DNA from: Phycisphaerae bacterium | GTDB lineage: Bacteria > Planctomycetota > Phycisphaerae > Phycisphaerales > SM1A02 | Assembly: GCA_002709295.1 (NCBI GenBank) | Contig: PAQL01000001.1 | Location: forward strand, 1-64,000 | Direction of reading: 5' to 3' | Length of the DNA stretch: 64,000 nt | Part shown: positions 10,414-19,590 of the stretch, piece after piece | Numbering within the stretch: the stretch's first letter is position 1 | How the letters are laid out: each line of letters begins with the position of its first letter | Notes under the pieces: generated by a model | Databases searched by the model: none | Told to the model about the DNA's origin: nothing | Seen by the model: the letters and a program-made list of their open reading frames with translations, nothing else | Translations under genes and position numbers: made by a program

Positions 10414-13400
10414 GTGAGTGCTTCCAGACGTCGACGACGGGGACGAGCCCGTGCTGATGGCCAGCCGCTGCCTTCCCGGGAGCTGGCGGGATTGCGGGAG
10501 CGGATCGTCCGGTCGGATGGCGGTTGGACGGCATCGATGCTTCGACGCGTGGGCGGCATCGAACGGGCCGCCTCCTCGGGACGGGACATGTCGCGGGCGA
10601 CGGAGGCGATCCGACGCGAACTCACGAAGCTGGAGAACGATCGGGAGTCCCGACGCGAGAGGCCCTTCGACATCGAATACCCCGCGGAACTTCCGGTCAG
10701 CGGGGCGAGGGAGGAGATCGCCCGGGCGATCCGGGAGCACCAGGTGGTCGTGGTCTGCGGTGAGACCGGTTCAGGGAAGACCACCCAGATCCCGAAGATC
10801 TGTCTTGATCTGGGAAGGGGGGTCGACGGCCTGATCGGACACACCCAGCCCCGCCGTGTCGCGGCCCGGACCGTGGCCACCCGGATCGCCGACGAACTGG
10901 GCACGACGCTCGGGGAGGGCGTCGGTTACTCCGTCCGATTCAACGATCGCACCACGCCGCAGACGCGGGTGAAGCTGATGACCGACGGCATCCTGCTCGC
11001 CGAGACCGCCCGCGATCGTGATCTGCTCGCCTACGACACCATCATCATCGACGAGGCGCATGAACGAAGCCTCAACATCGACTTCCTGCTGGGCTATCTG
11101 AAGAGACTGCTCCCACGACGCCGTGATCTCCGGCTCATCGTCACCAGCGCCACGATCGATCCGGACCGGTTCAGCCGCCACTTCGGCGACGCTCCGGTCG
11201 TCCGGGTGTCGGGCCGGACCCATCCGGTCGAGATCAGATACCGACCTCCAGCGGGCGAGGATGCCGACGACGCCCTGGTCCGGGGGATCGTCGACGCGGT
11301 CGGGGAGATCGATGCCGCCGGACTCGAGGTTCCCGATCCCTCCGGTCTCCCCGACATCCTGGTGTTCCTGCCCGGGGAACGGGAGATCCGAGAGGCGTCC
11401 GAGGCCCTTGCGAAGGCCGAGCTTCCGGACACCGAGGTGGTACCCCTCTTCGCGAGGCTGTCGGTCGACAAGCAGGACCGGGTCTTCTCGCCGGGATCGG
11501 CTCGACGCATCGTGCTGGCGACCAACGTCGCCGAGACCTCGCTTACCGTTCCTCGCATTCGTGGCGTCGTGGACACCGGGCTGGCGAGAATCGCCCGCTA
11601 TTCCCCTCGGCGGCGGGTTCAGCGTCTGCCCGTGGAACCGATCGCCCGTGCGTCGGCCGATCAGCGTTCGGGACGGTGCGGCCGCATCGCACCCGGGGTC
11701 TGCATCCGACTCTTCGCGGAAGATGACCTCCGCGGCCGCGACGAGTTCACGCCTCCCGAGATCCTCCGTTCAAGTCTGGCCAGTGTGATTCTCCGGATGA
11801 CCGACCTGGGTCTCGGAGATCCGGAGACCTTCCCCTTCGTCGAGAAGCCCTCCGGCCGCCTGATACGCGACGGATACGAGACGCTCTACGAACTCGGAGC
11901 GGTCGATCGTCGTCGGGAACCGACCGCCCTCGGTCGCGATCTGGCCAGACTCCCCATCGACCCGAGGATCGGGCGCATGGTGCTGGCGGGCATCGACGAG
12001 GAGTGCCTGCCCGAGCTGCTGGTGATCGCCTCGGTGCTCACCGCGTCCGATCCGCGCGAACGCCAGGGAGACCGGGCCGGTTCGATCGCCGACGCGATGT
12101 TCAAGGATCCGAGCAGCGACTTCCTCTCCTTTCTGAGGATCTGGAAGGCGTGGACCGACGCTCGGGAGACCAGGGGATCCTCGGCTCTGAGAACCTGGAC
12201 CCGCCGACATGGCCTGTCCCTGGTCCGGATGCGGGAGTGGCAGGACCTGCACGACCAGCTCCGACATCTTGCCGGAGATCTCCTCGCCCGACGATCATCG
12301 CAGGGTCGGAAGGGACGAGGACGTCCGGTGGTCGGACCGGTGAGGGAGGATCCGCCCGGCGGCGCGATCCACCGGGCGATCCTCGCAGGGCTGGTGTCCA
12401 ACATCGGTCGTCGAGGGGAGCGTGGCGAGTACCGCGGCCTCATGGGTGGCACCTTCGAGATCTTCCCCGGCAGCGTGCTGCGACGACAGGACGCTCCCTG
12501 GATCGTCGCTGCGGAGATCGTGGAGACGTCTCGCCGCTGGGCCCGGACCTGCGCAAGGATCCGGGGCGACTGGATCGAGCGAGTGGCCCCGCATCTGGTT
12601 CGCAAGTCCCATTTCGAACCGCACTTCGTGCCCGAGACCGGATTCGTCTCCGCCTGGGAGCGGGTCACCTGTGGTGACCTCGATGCGGTGGAACGACGCC
12701 GGGTTCCGTATGCGCCGATCGATGCGGCCGCGGCCCGGGAGGTCTTCATCCAGCAGGCTCTGGTCGCGGAGGGGCTGAAGACCGACGCCCCATGGATGGA
12801 TGAGAACCGACGACTTCGCGAAGGTCTGGCGAGGCTTTCGGATCGCGAACGGGACGTGGTGCCGGTCGACGAGGACGATCGCCTCCATCGCTTCTACGAC
12901 TCGCGACTACCGGAAGGGATTCACAACGTCCCCGCATTCGAGGCCTGGCGACGGAAGGCCGAGCGGAGGGACCCATCGATCCTGCGGATGAAGGAGAGCG
13001 ATCTCACCGATCAAGACCGCGAACGGCCGGATGCCGCCGCCTACCCGGATCGAATCGCCATCGGTGGAGTCGACGTCGGTCTCGCCTACCGTCATGAACC
13101 CGGGGACGACCGCGACGGCGTCACCGCCACGATCCCCCTCGAACTGCTGGGGCGTTTCGAACCGGCATCGTTCGAATGGCTCGTTCCCGGCCTGCTGATC
13201 GACAAGCTCGATGCTCTCGCCCGCAGTCTGCCGCGACGAATGCGCACGAGAATCATGCCCATCCTCGAGACCGCGACCGGAGCGGCGGAGCATCTACCGT
13301 TCGGCGAAGGGTCCCTCATCCGGGCCTACGCCGGGTACCTCTCGATGGTCGGAGGCGCCGAGATCCGTCCCGAGGACTTCCGGCTCGAGTTGCTCGAGCC

Positions 13401-14436
13401 TCACCACCTGATGCGTTTCGAACTCGTCGACGAGGAGGGGCGGATCCTCGCCTGCACCAGACGCTACGAGGAGCTGCTGGCCTCGCATCGGGATCGGGCC
13501 CGAGAGGCCTTCGAGGAATCGGTGGAGGTCTCGGTCGAGGACGACACCGCCTCGCGATTCGCAGCGATCAGGGATCGCACGTCATGGGATTTCGAAACTC
13601 TTCCCGAGGACGTGATCCTTCGCAGAGGGACCGCCACGATCATCGCCTATCCGGCGATCTCCGACGAGGGCGACCATGTCCGGGTCCGGGTGACCGACGA
13701 TCGGACCACCGCGCTGGAACGACAGCGTCGGGGCGTGCTTCGTCTGCTCGCCCTGCAGGTCGGGGATGCGATCCGTCATCATCTCGATCATCTGCCGGAT
13801 CTCGAACGCCTGAGACTGGCCGCATCCAGCCTGGAGTCCGGACCCGCCTTCACTCGCGGCCTCTCCGATCTCGCGATAGCGGTCGCGGTGCGGGGCGCCG
13901 ATCTCGCGATGGTCCGTGACGAGGAGGCCTTCGTCGATCTCGACGACGTCGTCCGTCGCGATCTCTGGCCCTCCCTTGAACGCGCATGCGACCTCGTCGA
14001 ACCGATCCTTCAGACCCGCCAGTCGCTGCTGATGGATCTGGAGTCACCCGGACCGGCGTCCTGGGCGGATGTTCGTCGGGACGAGCAACGACATCTGGAA
14101 CGACTCGTGCCGCCGGGTTTCGCCGGGTCGACCCCTCCCGAGCGACTGGAACACCTGCCACGCTATCTGGAGGGGGCGAGGCGACGACTTGATCGCCTGC
14201 GAGGAGCCGGACTCGAGCGCGATCGGGACCGGCGAGAGGAGTTCGAGGGATGGCGGCGACTGCACGAGGCGCGGTGCCGGGACCTGGATCGCCTCGGACG
14301 AATCGATCCGGGCATCGAGGCGTTCGGCTGGCTGCTGGAGGAATACCGGATCCAGCTCTTCGCCCAGGAGCTGGGGACCGCGGTCAAGGTGTCTCCCGCG
14401 ATCCTGAAGGATCGGTGGCGGCGTCTCGATGCCTGA
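10414..14436 (+). CDS. hrpA: ATP-dependent RNA helicase HrpA (DEAH box)
   Basis: GETGSGKTTQIPKI, DEAH box (IIIDEAHERSLN), VTSATID, LATNVAETSLTVPRI, QRSGRCGR; long C-terminal HrpA-type extension. GTG start chosen. Confidence 0.93.
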   Translation: MSASRRRRRGRARADGQPLPSRELAGLRERIVRSDGGWTASMLRRVGGIERAASSGRDMSRATEAIRRELTKLENDRESRRERPFDIEYPAELPVSGAREEIARAIREHQVVVVCGETGSGKTTQIPKICLDLGRGVDGLIGHTQPRRVAARTVATRIADELGTTLGEGVGYSVRFNDRTTPQTRVKLMTDGILLAETARDRDLLAYDTIIIDEAHERSLNIDFLLGYLKRLLPRRRDLRLIVTSATIDPDRFSRHFGDAPVVRVSGRTHPVEIRYRPPAGEDADDALVRGIVDAVGEIDAAGLEVPDPSGLPDILVFLPGEREIREASEALAKAELPDTEVVPLFARLSVDKQDRVFSPGSARRIVLATNVAETSLTVPRIRGVVDTGLARIARYSPRRRVQRLPVEPIARASADQRSGRCGRIAPGVCIRLFAEDDLRGRDEFTPPEILRSSLASVILRMTDLGLGDPETFPFVEKPSGRLIRDGYETLYELGAVDRRREPTALGRDLARLPIDPRIGRMVLAGIDEECLPELLVIASVLTASDPRERQGDRAGSIADAMFKDPSSDFLSFLRIWKAWTDARETRGSSALRTWTRRHGLSLVRMREWQDLHDQLRHLAGDLLARRSSQGRKGRGRPVVGPVREDPPGGAIHRAILAGLVSNIGRRGERGEYRGLMGGTFEIFPGSVLRRQDAPWIVAAEIVETSRRWARTCARIRGDWIERVAPHLVRKSHFEPHFVPETGFVSAWERVTCGDLDAVERRRVPYAPIDAAAAREVFIQQALVAEGLKTDAPWMDENRRLREGLARLSDRERDVVPVDEDDRLHRFYDSRLPEGIHNVPAFEAWRRKAERRDPSILRMKESDLTDQDRERPDAAAYPDRIAIGGVDVGLAYRHEPGDDRDGVTATIPLELLGRFEPASFEWLVPGLLIDKLDALARSLPRRMRTRIMPILETATGAAEHLPFGEGSLIRAYAGYLSMVGGAEIRPEDFRLELLEPHHLMRFELVDEEGRILACTRRYEELLASHRDRAREAFEESVEVSVEDDTASRFAAIRDRTSWDFETLPEDVILRRGTATIIAYPAISDEGDHVRVRVTDDRTTALERQRRGVLRLLALQVGDAIRHHLDHLPDLERLRLAASSLESGPAFTRGLSDLAIAVAVRGADLAMVRDEEAFVDLDDVVRRDLWPSLERACDLVEPILQTRQSLLMDLESPGPASWADVRRDEQRHLERLVPPGFAGSTPPERLEHLPRYLEGARRRLDRLRGAGLERDRDRREEFEGWRRLHEARCRDLDRLGRIDPGIEAFGWLLEEYRIQLFAQELGTAVKVSPAILKDRWRRLDA

Positions 14437-14442
14437 GGCGGC

Positions 14443-17400
14443 TCACCGGGCGCTTCGCGACTCCATCGCCCGTCCCGCAGCGACCAGGTACGCCTCGCTC
14501 GGAAGCGCCCAGGGACGGAACTTCTCGATCGTGCCTCGCTCGTCGCTGTAGAGCAGCCCTCGATTGGCCCCGAGCATCGATGCGGCGGGGGAGTCGATGA
14601 GGGTGCTGGAGTCGGTGGCTCCGACCTGGAACATCGCCCGCTGATCGAAGGCCCGCATCGTCTGGCGATCCACGGACCGTTCCAGGGTCGACACCGTGTC
14701 CGCCCAGACGAGGGTGTGGATGCCGTGTTCGGGCCCCTCGCGAAGGATCTCCCCGAACACCCGGTCCGGAGTCGGTGGCCCCTCGTCGGTGGAGAATCCG
14801 AAGTCGTCCTCGGCTCGACGCAGGATCCGGAAGCGCTGGAGCCCGTGCACCATCAGCAGGATCGTCGAACCGTTGGTGTCGCCCTCCTCGATCCGGCGGG
14901 CGAGTTCGGCTCCGATCTCCAGAACGGCATCGCCGGAACCTCGGAAATCCGGCTGGTCGATCCGGTGGGGCAGATGGCCGGCCACCGATTCGAGGAATCC
15001 CGCATTCGGATCGTCCGCCGTGGTGCCGTCGAGCACGACGCATCGCAGATCGTCGGTCCGGTGTGCCGCGCAGGCCGCGATCAGCATCGCGGAGCTGATC
15101 GCCAGCGAGGGTTCGTCCTGTTGTCCGACCAGAACGAGGTTGGATCCGGCCTGCCGTCGAAGGGTCGCGGAGGTCGGATCCTTGATCGCCACCGCGTCTC
15201 CGAGCCAGAGCGGGATCGACGTGGGACGGGTGGCGGGATCGGTCTCGATCATGGTGCGCAGCGGCCGGTTCTCGGCGAGGATCGCCGGAGCGTTCCCCTC
15301 GAAGACCACGCAGGATCCCCGTTCGATTCCACGCTCCTCGGCAAGCTCGGCCACTCTGGAGAGGTACCGCTCCCGGGTCTCGTCGGGAAGCCAGCAGACC
15401 TGGAATGGACTGTTGCCCTCCACCAGTCCGCCCTGGTCGTTGTAGATCGCCTCGCCGGGACGGGACAGCAGTCGGGCGGCGACGTTGTCGTCGGAGAGGA
15501 TGAGCATCGAATCCTGCTCGTTGCACGCCAGCGCGATCCGCACGCCCATCTGGCCCATCGTGGAGCGATTCAGGGAATAGGCGCCGCCGAGGGTCTGGGA
15601 TCCGAGCAGCACGTGCATGCCGAAGGCCCGACCCTGCCGCACGAGTCGATCCAGCAGCAGCGATGCGTCCTGGCTCACCTTGTCGTCATCGACGAAGAGC
15701 TCCTGGAACTCGTCGATGACCAGCACCACCCGCGGCATCGGATCGTCCGGTCGTCGGGACCGCCAGCCCGCGAGGTCCTGCACGCCCTCGGCCCGGAACA
15801 TCTCGCCGCGTTCGGAGAGTTCCGCATCCAGCCCCTGAAGCACGGACAGCCCGAACTCGCGATCGCTCTCGACCGCGACGGACCGGGCGTGAGGGAGTCG
15901 ATGGGTCGCGTAGGTCTTGAACTCGACGCCCTTCTTGAAGTCGACGAGGTGGAACTCGACCTCGTCGGGAGAGTGCCAGCAGGCGAGGTTGGTGATCAGG
16001 GCGTGAAGCAGCGTCGACTTGCCGGAACCGGTCTTGCCCGCGACCAGGGCATGCTGGGCGGTTCCGACCCCGAGCACGAGCTCCTGAAGACGGGTCGCTC
16101 CCGCCCGGCCGAGGGCGACATGGACGTCGCGGGTGGTGGATCGGGTCCAGAACTCGTCGTCGGATGGAGCGATCGTCTCGAAGGGCACCTCCACCCGTCC
16201 GGCATCCCGGGCGGCTCGGCCGACCTGGTGGGCGAATGAGATCAGCAGATCGTCATCGGGCCCCGGATCCGGAGCGAAGGCAAGGTCCTCGAGACCGTCG
16301 GTGTCGAAGATCATGCGGCCTTCGTCGGAGCGGATCATCACCGCGTGCCTCTCGAGGTCGGTGATGTCGAACTTCTCGGGGACCTCCGCCCGCCGATCTC
16401 GGAGGACGATGGTGAAGACGCCGCACCGCGGTCCGCTCTGCAGGATGCTGGCAAGCCGTCTCGCCGATTCCTCGGTGAAATTCGCGGGGAAGTCGGCGAT
16501 CACCAGGAATCGATACGGCTCAGCGATCTCTCCGGCGGCCTCGTTGTACGCGTCGATGGTGGGAAACTCGTTGCGGAGATACTTCTGGATCACCGTCTCC
16601 ATGTGCTCGGTGATGTCAACGAGCCGCTGTTCGATCTGCCGGGATTCGGTCCAGATCCGATCCCCGACCATGCCGGGAAGCTCGTCCTCCAGGTGCATGA
16701 AGCCGGCGAAGTTCTGGCCCAGGCCGATCGGATCGAAGATGCTGAAACGGGCCTTGCCCGGGGGGACCGAGGCCAGCAGCCGCATCATGATGCCGCGAAG
16801 AAGATCCAGTCCGGTCTCACGGTGATCCGGATCGACATCCAGCACGAGGCTTGCCCTTGAAGGCAGGGAGATCACCGCGGGGATGTCGATCACGTCCTCG
16901 TGCTCGAGCTGCAGACGCGGGTCGGTCGGGACGCCGCCCTCGATCCGGGTCCGGTCGAACTTCAGATTCCCGACACGGATGGCGGGAGGCGGTGCGGACG
17001 CGGGGGTCCATGACCGCCATGCCGGATCGGTGAAGGGAGGGAATGCCGTCCGCATGTCCTCGCAATGGTCTCCGAGAGCGCCGAGATGGCGATCTATCCC
17101 GGCGTGCCATCGGGACTCCAGGTCCTGCCAGTCGCGGGCCGCCTCCTCCTCGATGGTGCGTTCGGCTTCGGCATGACGATCCTGCTCCTCCTGCAGCGCC
17201 TCGCGATGGGTTCGCTCGATCGCCTCGGTCACCTCGACGATCTCGGCGTTCGCGGCCTTGATCTGCTCCTCACGGATCGAATCGGTCTGGGCGAGCTTGA
17301 TGGGAAGACGTCGTTCGATCTCCGCGAGCTTGACCCTGGCCTTCTCCTTCGCAAGGTCCCCGATCGGTTCGAATCGGGTCCGGGCCTGTTTCAGATCCCG

Positions 17401-18357
17401 ATCCCGGGTCTCGGCCAGAGCCTGTTCCTGTTCGGCTCGTCGGACCCGGCCCGCCTCCTCGGCGATTTCGGCCGCGAAGCGGGCCAGCTGGGCGGCGCGG
17501 TCGTACGGCCTCCATGCCGCCACCACCTCCCGCCTCGCCACGATGTACAGCACGAAGAAGACCAGAAGGAACACTCCCAGTCCGACCGAGGCGCCTACCC
17601 CGACGGGACCGGATTCGGTTGATGAGAACATCGCTCCCAGGCCCGCCCCCGCACCGATGAAGAACGCGGCGGGAAGCACGAAGATCGGACCGCGGAAGAG
17701 CCGGGGAAGTCTGAGTCTGCGAAAGGATTCCGCGGCGGCGGATGCCTCTCCGAAGGTTCGTCTCATGACCTGCAGGGGAGCGAGCTGCGCCTCGCTGCGG
17801 TCCTGATGGTCGAGCTCGATCGCCCGAGGCCTGGGCTGTCGATATCGCCTGGTCTCCCTGATCATCCGGAGATCGAGCTCGTCGAAGTCGGCCATGGTGT
17901 TGCCGATCTCGGTGCGAAGCTTGTCGAGATCCTCCCGTGGCCGGGTCTCGTTGGCCTCGAAGACCGTCTCGGCAAGCCAGGTCGCCTCCTCGAGCGCGGT
18001 TCGAGCGGCCTCCTTGTTGCTGGCGAATCGTCGACGGATCCGAATCCGCATGTCCTCGGCCTGCTTCTCCAGATCCGATCGGGTCGACTCCCAGGTCCGC
18101 TCGGCGGAATCGATCGCGTCCTGATGACGGAGCTCGGCGGCGGCCAGATCATTGGTCCGCGTCTCGTCGATCCGGTTCGATTCCGAACGGTGCCGTTCGG
18201 ATTCCTCCCTGACCCGGGTCTCGAGAGCTCGGCGATGCTCTTCGGCGGCCTCGGTGGTCTCCTTCGTCAGACGATCGGCGGCATGACGCACCTCCGCGAT
18301 CTCGGCGAGGAGATCCGGCGAAACGGGGCCTGGTTCGCGTTCACGGGACTCGGGCAT
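14443..18357 (-). CDS. FtsK/SpoIIIE-domain membrane ATPase (EssC/EccC-like)
   Basis: N-terminal coiled coil, two TM segments (PIFVLPAAFFIGAGAGLGAMF; VGLGVFLLVFFVLYIVA), Walker A VAGKTGSGKSTLLHALI, VDFKKGVEFKTYA, Walker B RVVLVIDEFQELF; flanking degenerate ATPase-like modules. Confidence 0.8.
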   Translation of the reverse strand: MPESREREPGPVSPDLLAEIAEVRHAADRLTKETTEAAEEHRRALETRVREESERHRSESNRIDETRTNDLAAAELRHQDAIDSAERTWESTRSDLEKQAEDMRIRIRRRFASNKEAARTALEEATWLAETVFEANETRPREDLDKLRTEIGNTMADFDELDLRMIRETRRYRQPRPRAIELDHQDRSEAQLAPLQVMRRTFGEASAAAESFRRLRLPRLFRGPIFVLPAAFFIGAGAGLGAMFSSTESGPVGVGASVGLGVFLLVFFVLYIVARREVVAAWRPYDRAAQLARFAAEIAEEAGRVRRAEQEQALAETRDRDLKQARTRFEPIGDLAKEKARVKLAEIERRLPIKLAQTDSIREEQIKAANAEIVEVTEAIERTHREALQEEQDRHAEAERTIEEEAARDWQDLESRWHAGIDRHLGALGDHCEDMRTAFPPFTDPAWRSWTPASAPPPAIRVGNLKFDRTRIEGGVPTDPRLQLEHEDVIDIPAVISLPSRASLVLDVDPDHRETGLDLLRGIMMRLLASVPPGKARFSIFDPIGLGQNFAGFMHLEDELPGMVGDRIWTESRQIEQRLVDITEHMETVIQKYLRNEFPTIDAYNEAAGEIAEPYRFLVIADFPANFTEESARRLASILQSGPRCGVFTIVLRDRRAEVPEKFDITDLERHAVMIRSDEGRMIFDTDGLEDLAFAPDPGPDDDLLISFAHQVGRAARDAGRVEVPFETIAPSDDEFWTRSTTRDVHVALGRAGATRLQELVLGVGTAQHALVAGKTGSGKSTLLHALITNLACWHSPDEVEFHLVDFKKGVEFKTYATHRLPHARSVAVESDREFGLSVLQGLDAELSERGEMFRAEGVQDLAGWRSRRPDDPMPRVVLVIDEFQELFVDDDKVSQDASLLLDRLVRQGRAFGMHVLLGSQTLGGAYSLNRSTMGQMGVRIALACNEQDSMLILSDDNVAARLLSRPGEAIYNDQGGLVEGNSPFQVCWLPDETRERYLSRVAELAEERGIERGSCVVFEGNAPAILAENRPLRTMIETDPATRPTSIPLWLGDAVAIKDPTSATLRRQAGSNLVLVGQQDEPSLAISSAMLIAACAAHRTDDLRCVVLDGTTADDPNAGFLESVAGHLPHRIDQPDFRGSGDAVLEIGAELARRIEEGDTNGSTILLMVHGLQRFRILRRAEDDFGFSTDEGPPTPDRVFGEILREGPEHGIHTLVWADTVSTLERSVDRQTMRAFDQRAMFQVGATDSSTLIDSPAASMLGANRGLLYSDERGTIEKFRPWALPSEAYLVAAGRAMESRSAR

Positions 18358-18360
18358 CGG

Positions 18361-18579
18361 TCAGCGGTCTCCACATTCCCTGCGGGCCTGGCCGATCATC
18401 GACTCGATCTTCTCCATCGCACCAACCGTGGATCTGATCCGCAGTTCGATGGGGGCGAGGCGACGTCGCTCGAACGCCTGGGAGACCGGGTCCCTCCATC
18501 GTTCGTTGGTGCGTCCCCATGCGATCATGAGATCACGGAACTCTCCATGGATTCTCAAACGGGCCGAGGTCATGCTCAC
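18361..18579 (-). CDS. Small hypothetical protein (72 aa) in WXG/FtsK operon
   Basis: GTG start overlapping the upstream stop by 4 bp (GTGA); ends 3 bp before the FtsK-like start region. Confidence 0.65.
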   Translation of the reverse strand: MSMTSARLRIHGEFRDLMIAWGRTNERWRDPVSQAFERRRLAPIELRIRSTVGAMEKIESMIGQARRECGDR

Positions 18580-19223
18580 GGGGCGGGCTCCTGTCGGTCC
18601 TTGGACGGGACCGTTCCGGTCTCCTCTTCGTCGGGTTCGTCCTCGCTCGCCGGAACCTCCATCGTCGCCGAGGCGGTGCGCCGGGTGCTCTCCGCCTCGT
18701 CCTCGGTCGGCCCGAGGAGCCGTGCGAGTTCCGGGGCCGGCATGGAGGTGTAGGCCTCGAGATTCTCGCTCATCTTCCGGAGGAGGCCGATCGCGTGGGG
18801 AAGATCGTGGTCGAGGGCGGTGGCCAGGGGGGAGACCGCCGCCTTGTACAGGGTGCGTTCACGGTCCAGACGGCGAATCCAGGTGCGGGTCGCCTCGAGT
18901 CCTCGTCGGGCCTCCTCGAGGTGCCTTTCGGCCCGCTGGAGGTTCTTCCGCTCGTCGGAGTCACCGGCTCGTCCTCCCTTGGCGGAGGTCTGCATCTGCT
19001 TCCGGTAGAGCTCGCTCCTGGCCCGGGTGAGGAGCTCCTGCCGCTTTCGTATCTGGCGGTTCCAGTGCCCGATCCGGTCGCGATCGAGCCAGAGGATGGT
19101 CTTCTCCAGATCCGATTCGGCCTCGAGCAGGGCGGCGCGGCCGGCATCGACGAAACCCGCCAGAGTGGCGCGAAAGGCATCGATGACCTCGATCGATCGG
19201 ACGTCGGCTCGTTCGTTGCTCAT
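18576..19223 (-). CDS. Predicted coiled-coil protein (215 aa) in WXG/FtsK operon
   Basis: Intact ORF between the WXG-like gene and the 72-aa gene; helical Arg/Glu-rich composition with acidic tail. Confidence 0.7.
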   Translation of the reverse strand: MSNERADVRSIEVIDAFRATLAGFVDAGRAALLEAESDLEKTILWLDRDRIGHWNRQIRKRQELLTRARSELYRKQMQTSAKGGRAGDSDERKNLQRAERHLEEARRGLEATRTWIRRLDRERTLYKAAVSPLATALDHDLPHAIGLLRKMSENLEAYTSMPAPELARLLGPTEDEAESTRRTASATMEVPASEDEPDEEETGTVPSKDRQEPAP

Positions 19224-19241
19224 GGGAGTCCGGACAGCGGG

Positions 19242-19514
19242 TCACCGCTGCTGCAGGTAGTCCTCGATTCTCTGAGCCTTTCGGAGCAGGAATGGGATGT
19301 GGACCTCCGAGGCCTTCATGAAGCGTTGAAGGGTCTTCATGGTGGCGTCGAACTCCTCTTCGAATTTCGCCTGTTCCTGGTCGCGCCAGGACTGGGCGAG
19401 CGTGCCCATGCGGGCCTGCATGGTCTGCATCTGCCCCTGGATCTCGTTGTTGAATCGCTTCAGATCGTGGGCGAAGCGACGAATCTCCCCGGGGTCGGCG
19501 ACGGCCTTGGCCAT
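19242..19514 (-). CDS. WXG100-like small helical protein (90 aa)
   Basis: MAKAVADPGEIRRFAHDLKRFNNEIQGQMQTMQARMGTLAQSWRDQEQAKFEEEFDATMKTLQRF...: helix - SWRDxxxxxFxxxF turn - helix, about 90 aa, no signal peptide, as in WXG100 proteins; next to an FtsK/SpoIIIE ATPase. Confidence 0.65.
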   Translation of the reverse strand: MAKAVADPGEIRRFAHDLKRFNNEIQGQMQTMQARMGTLAQSWRDQEQAKFEEEFDATMKTLQRFMKASEVHIPFLLRKAQRIEDYLQQR

Positions 19515-19590
19515 GTGGGTTCTCCGATGATGTTCAAGATTGTACCGGCTCGTCCGGGGTACCCTTCGACGAACCCGTCCAGAGGATCCG

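Noticed and set aside
14716-16239. 507-aa plus-strand ORF
   Set aside because: Antisense shadow of the FtsK-like ATPase.
17360-17385. GGTTCGAATC T-loop-like string
   Set aside because: Inside the FtsK-like coding sequence with no surrounding cloverleaf; chance match.
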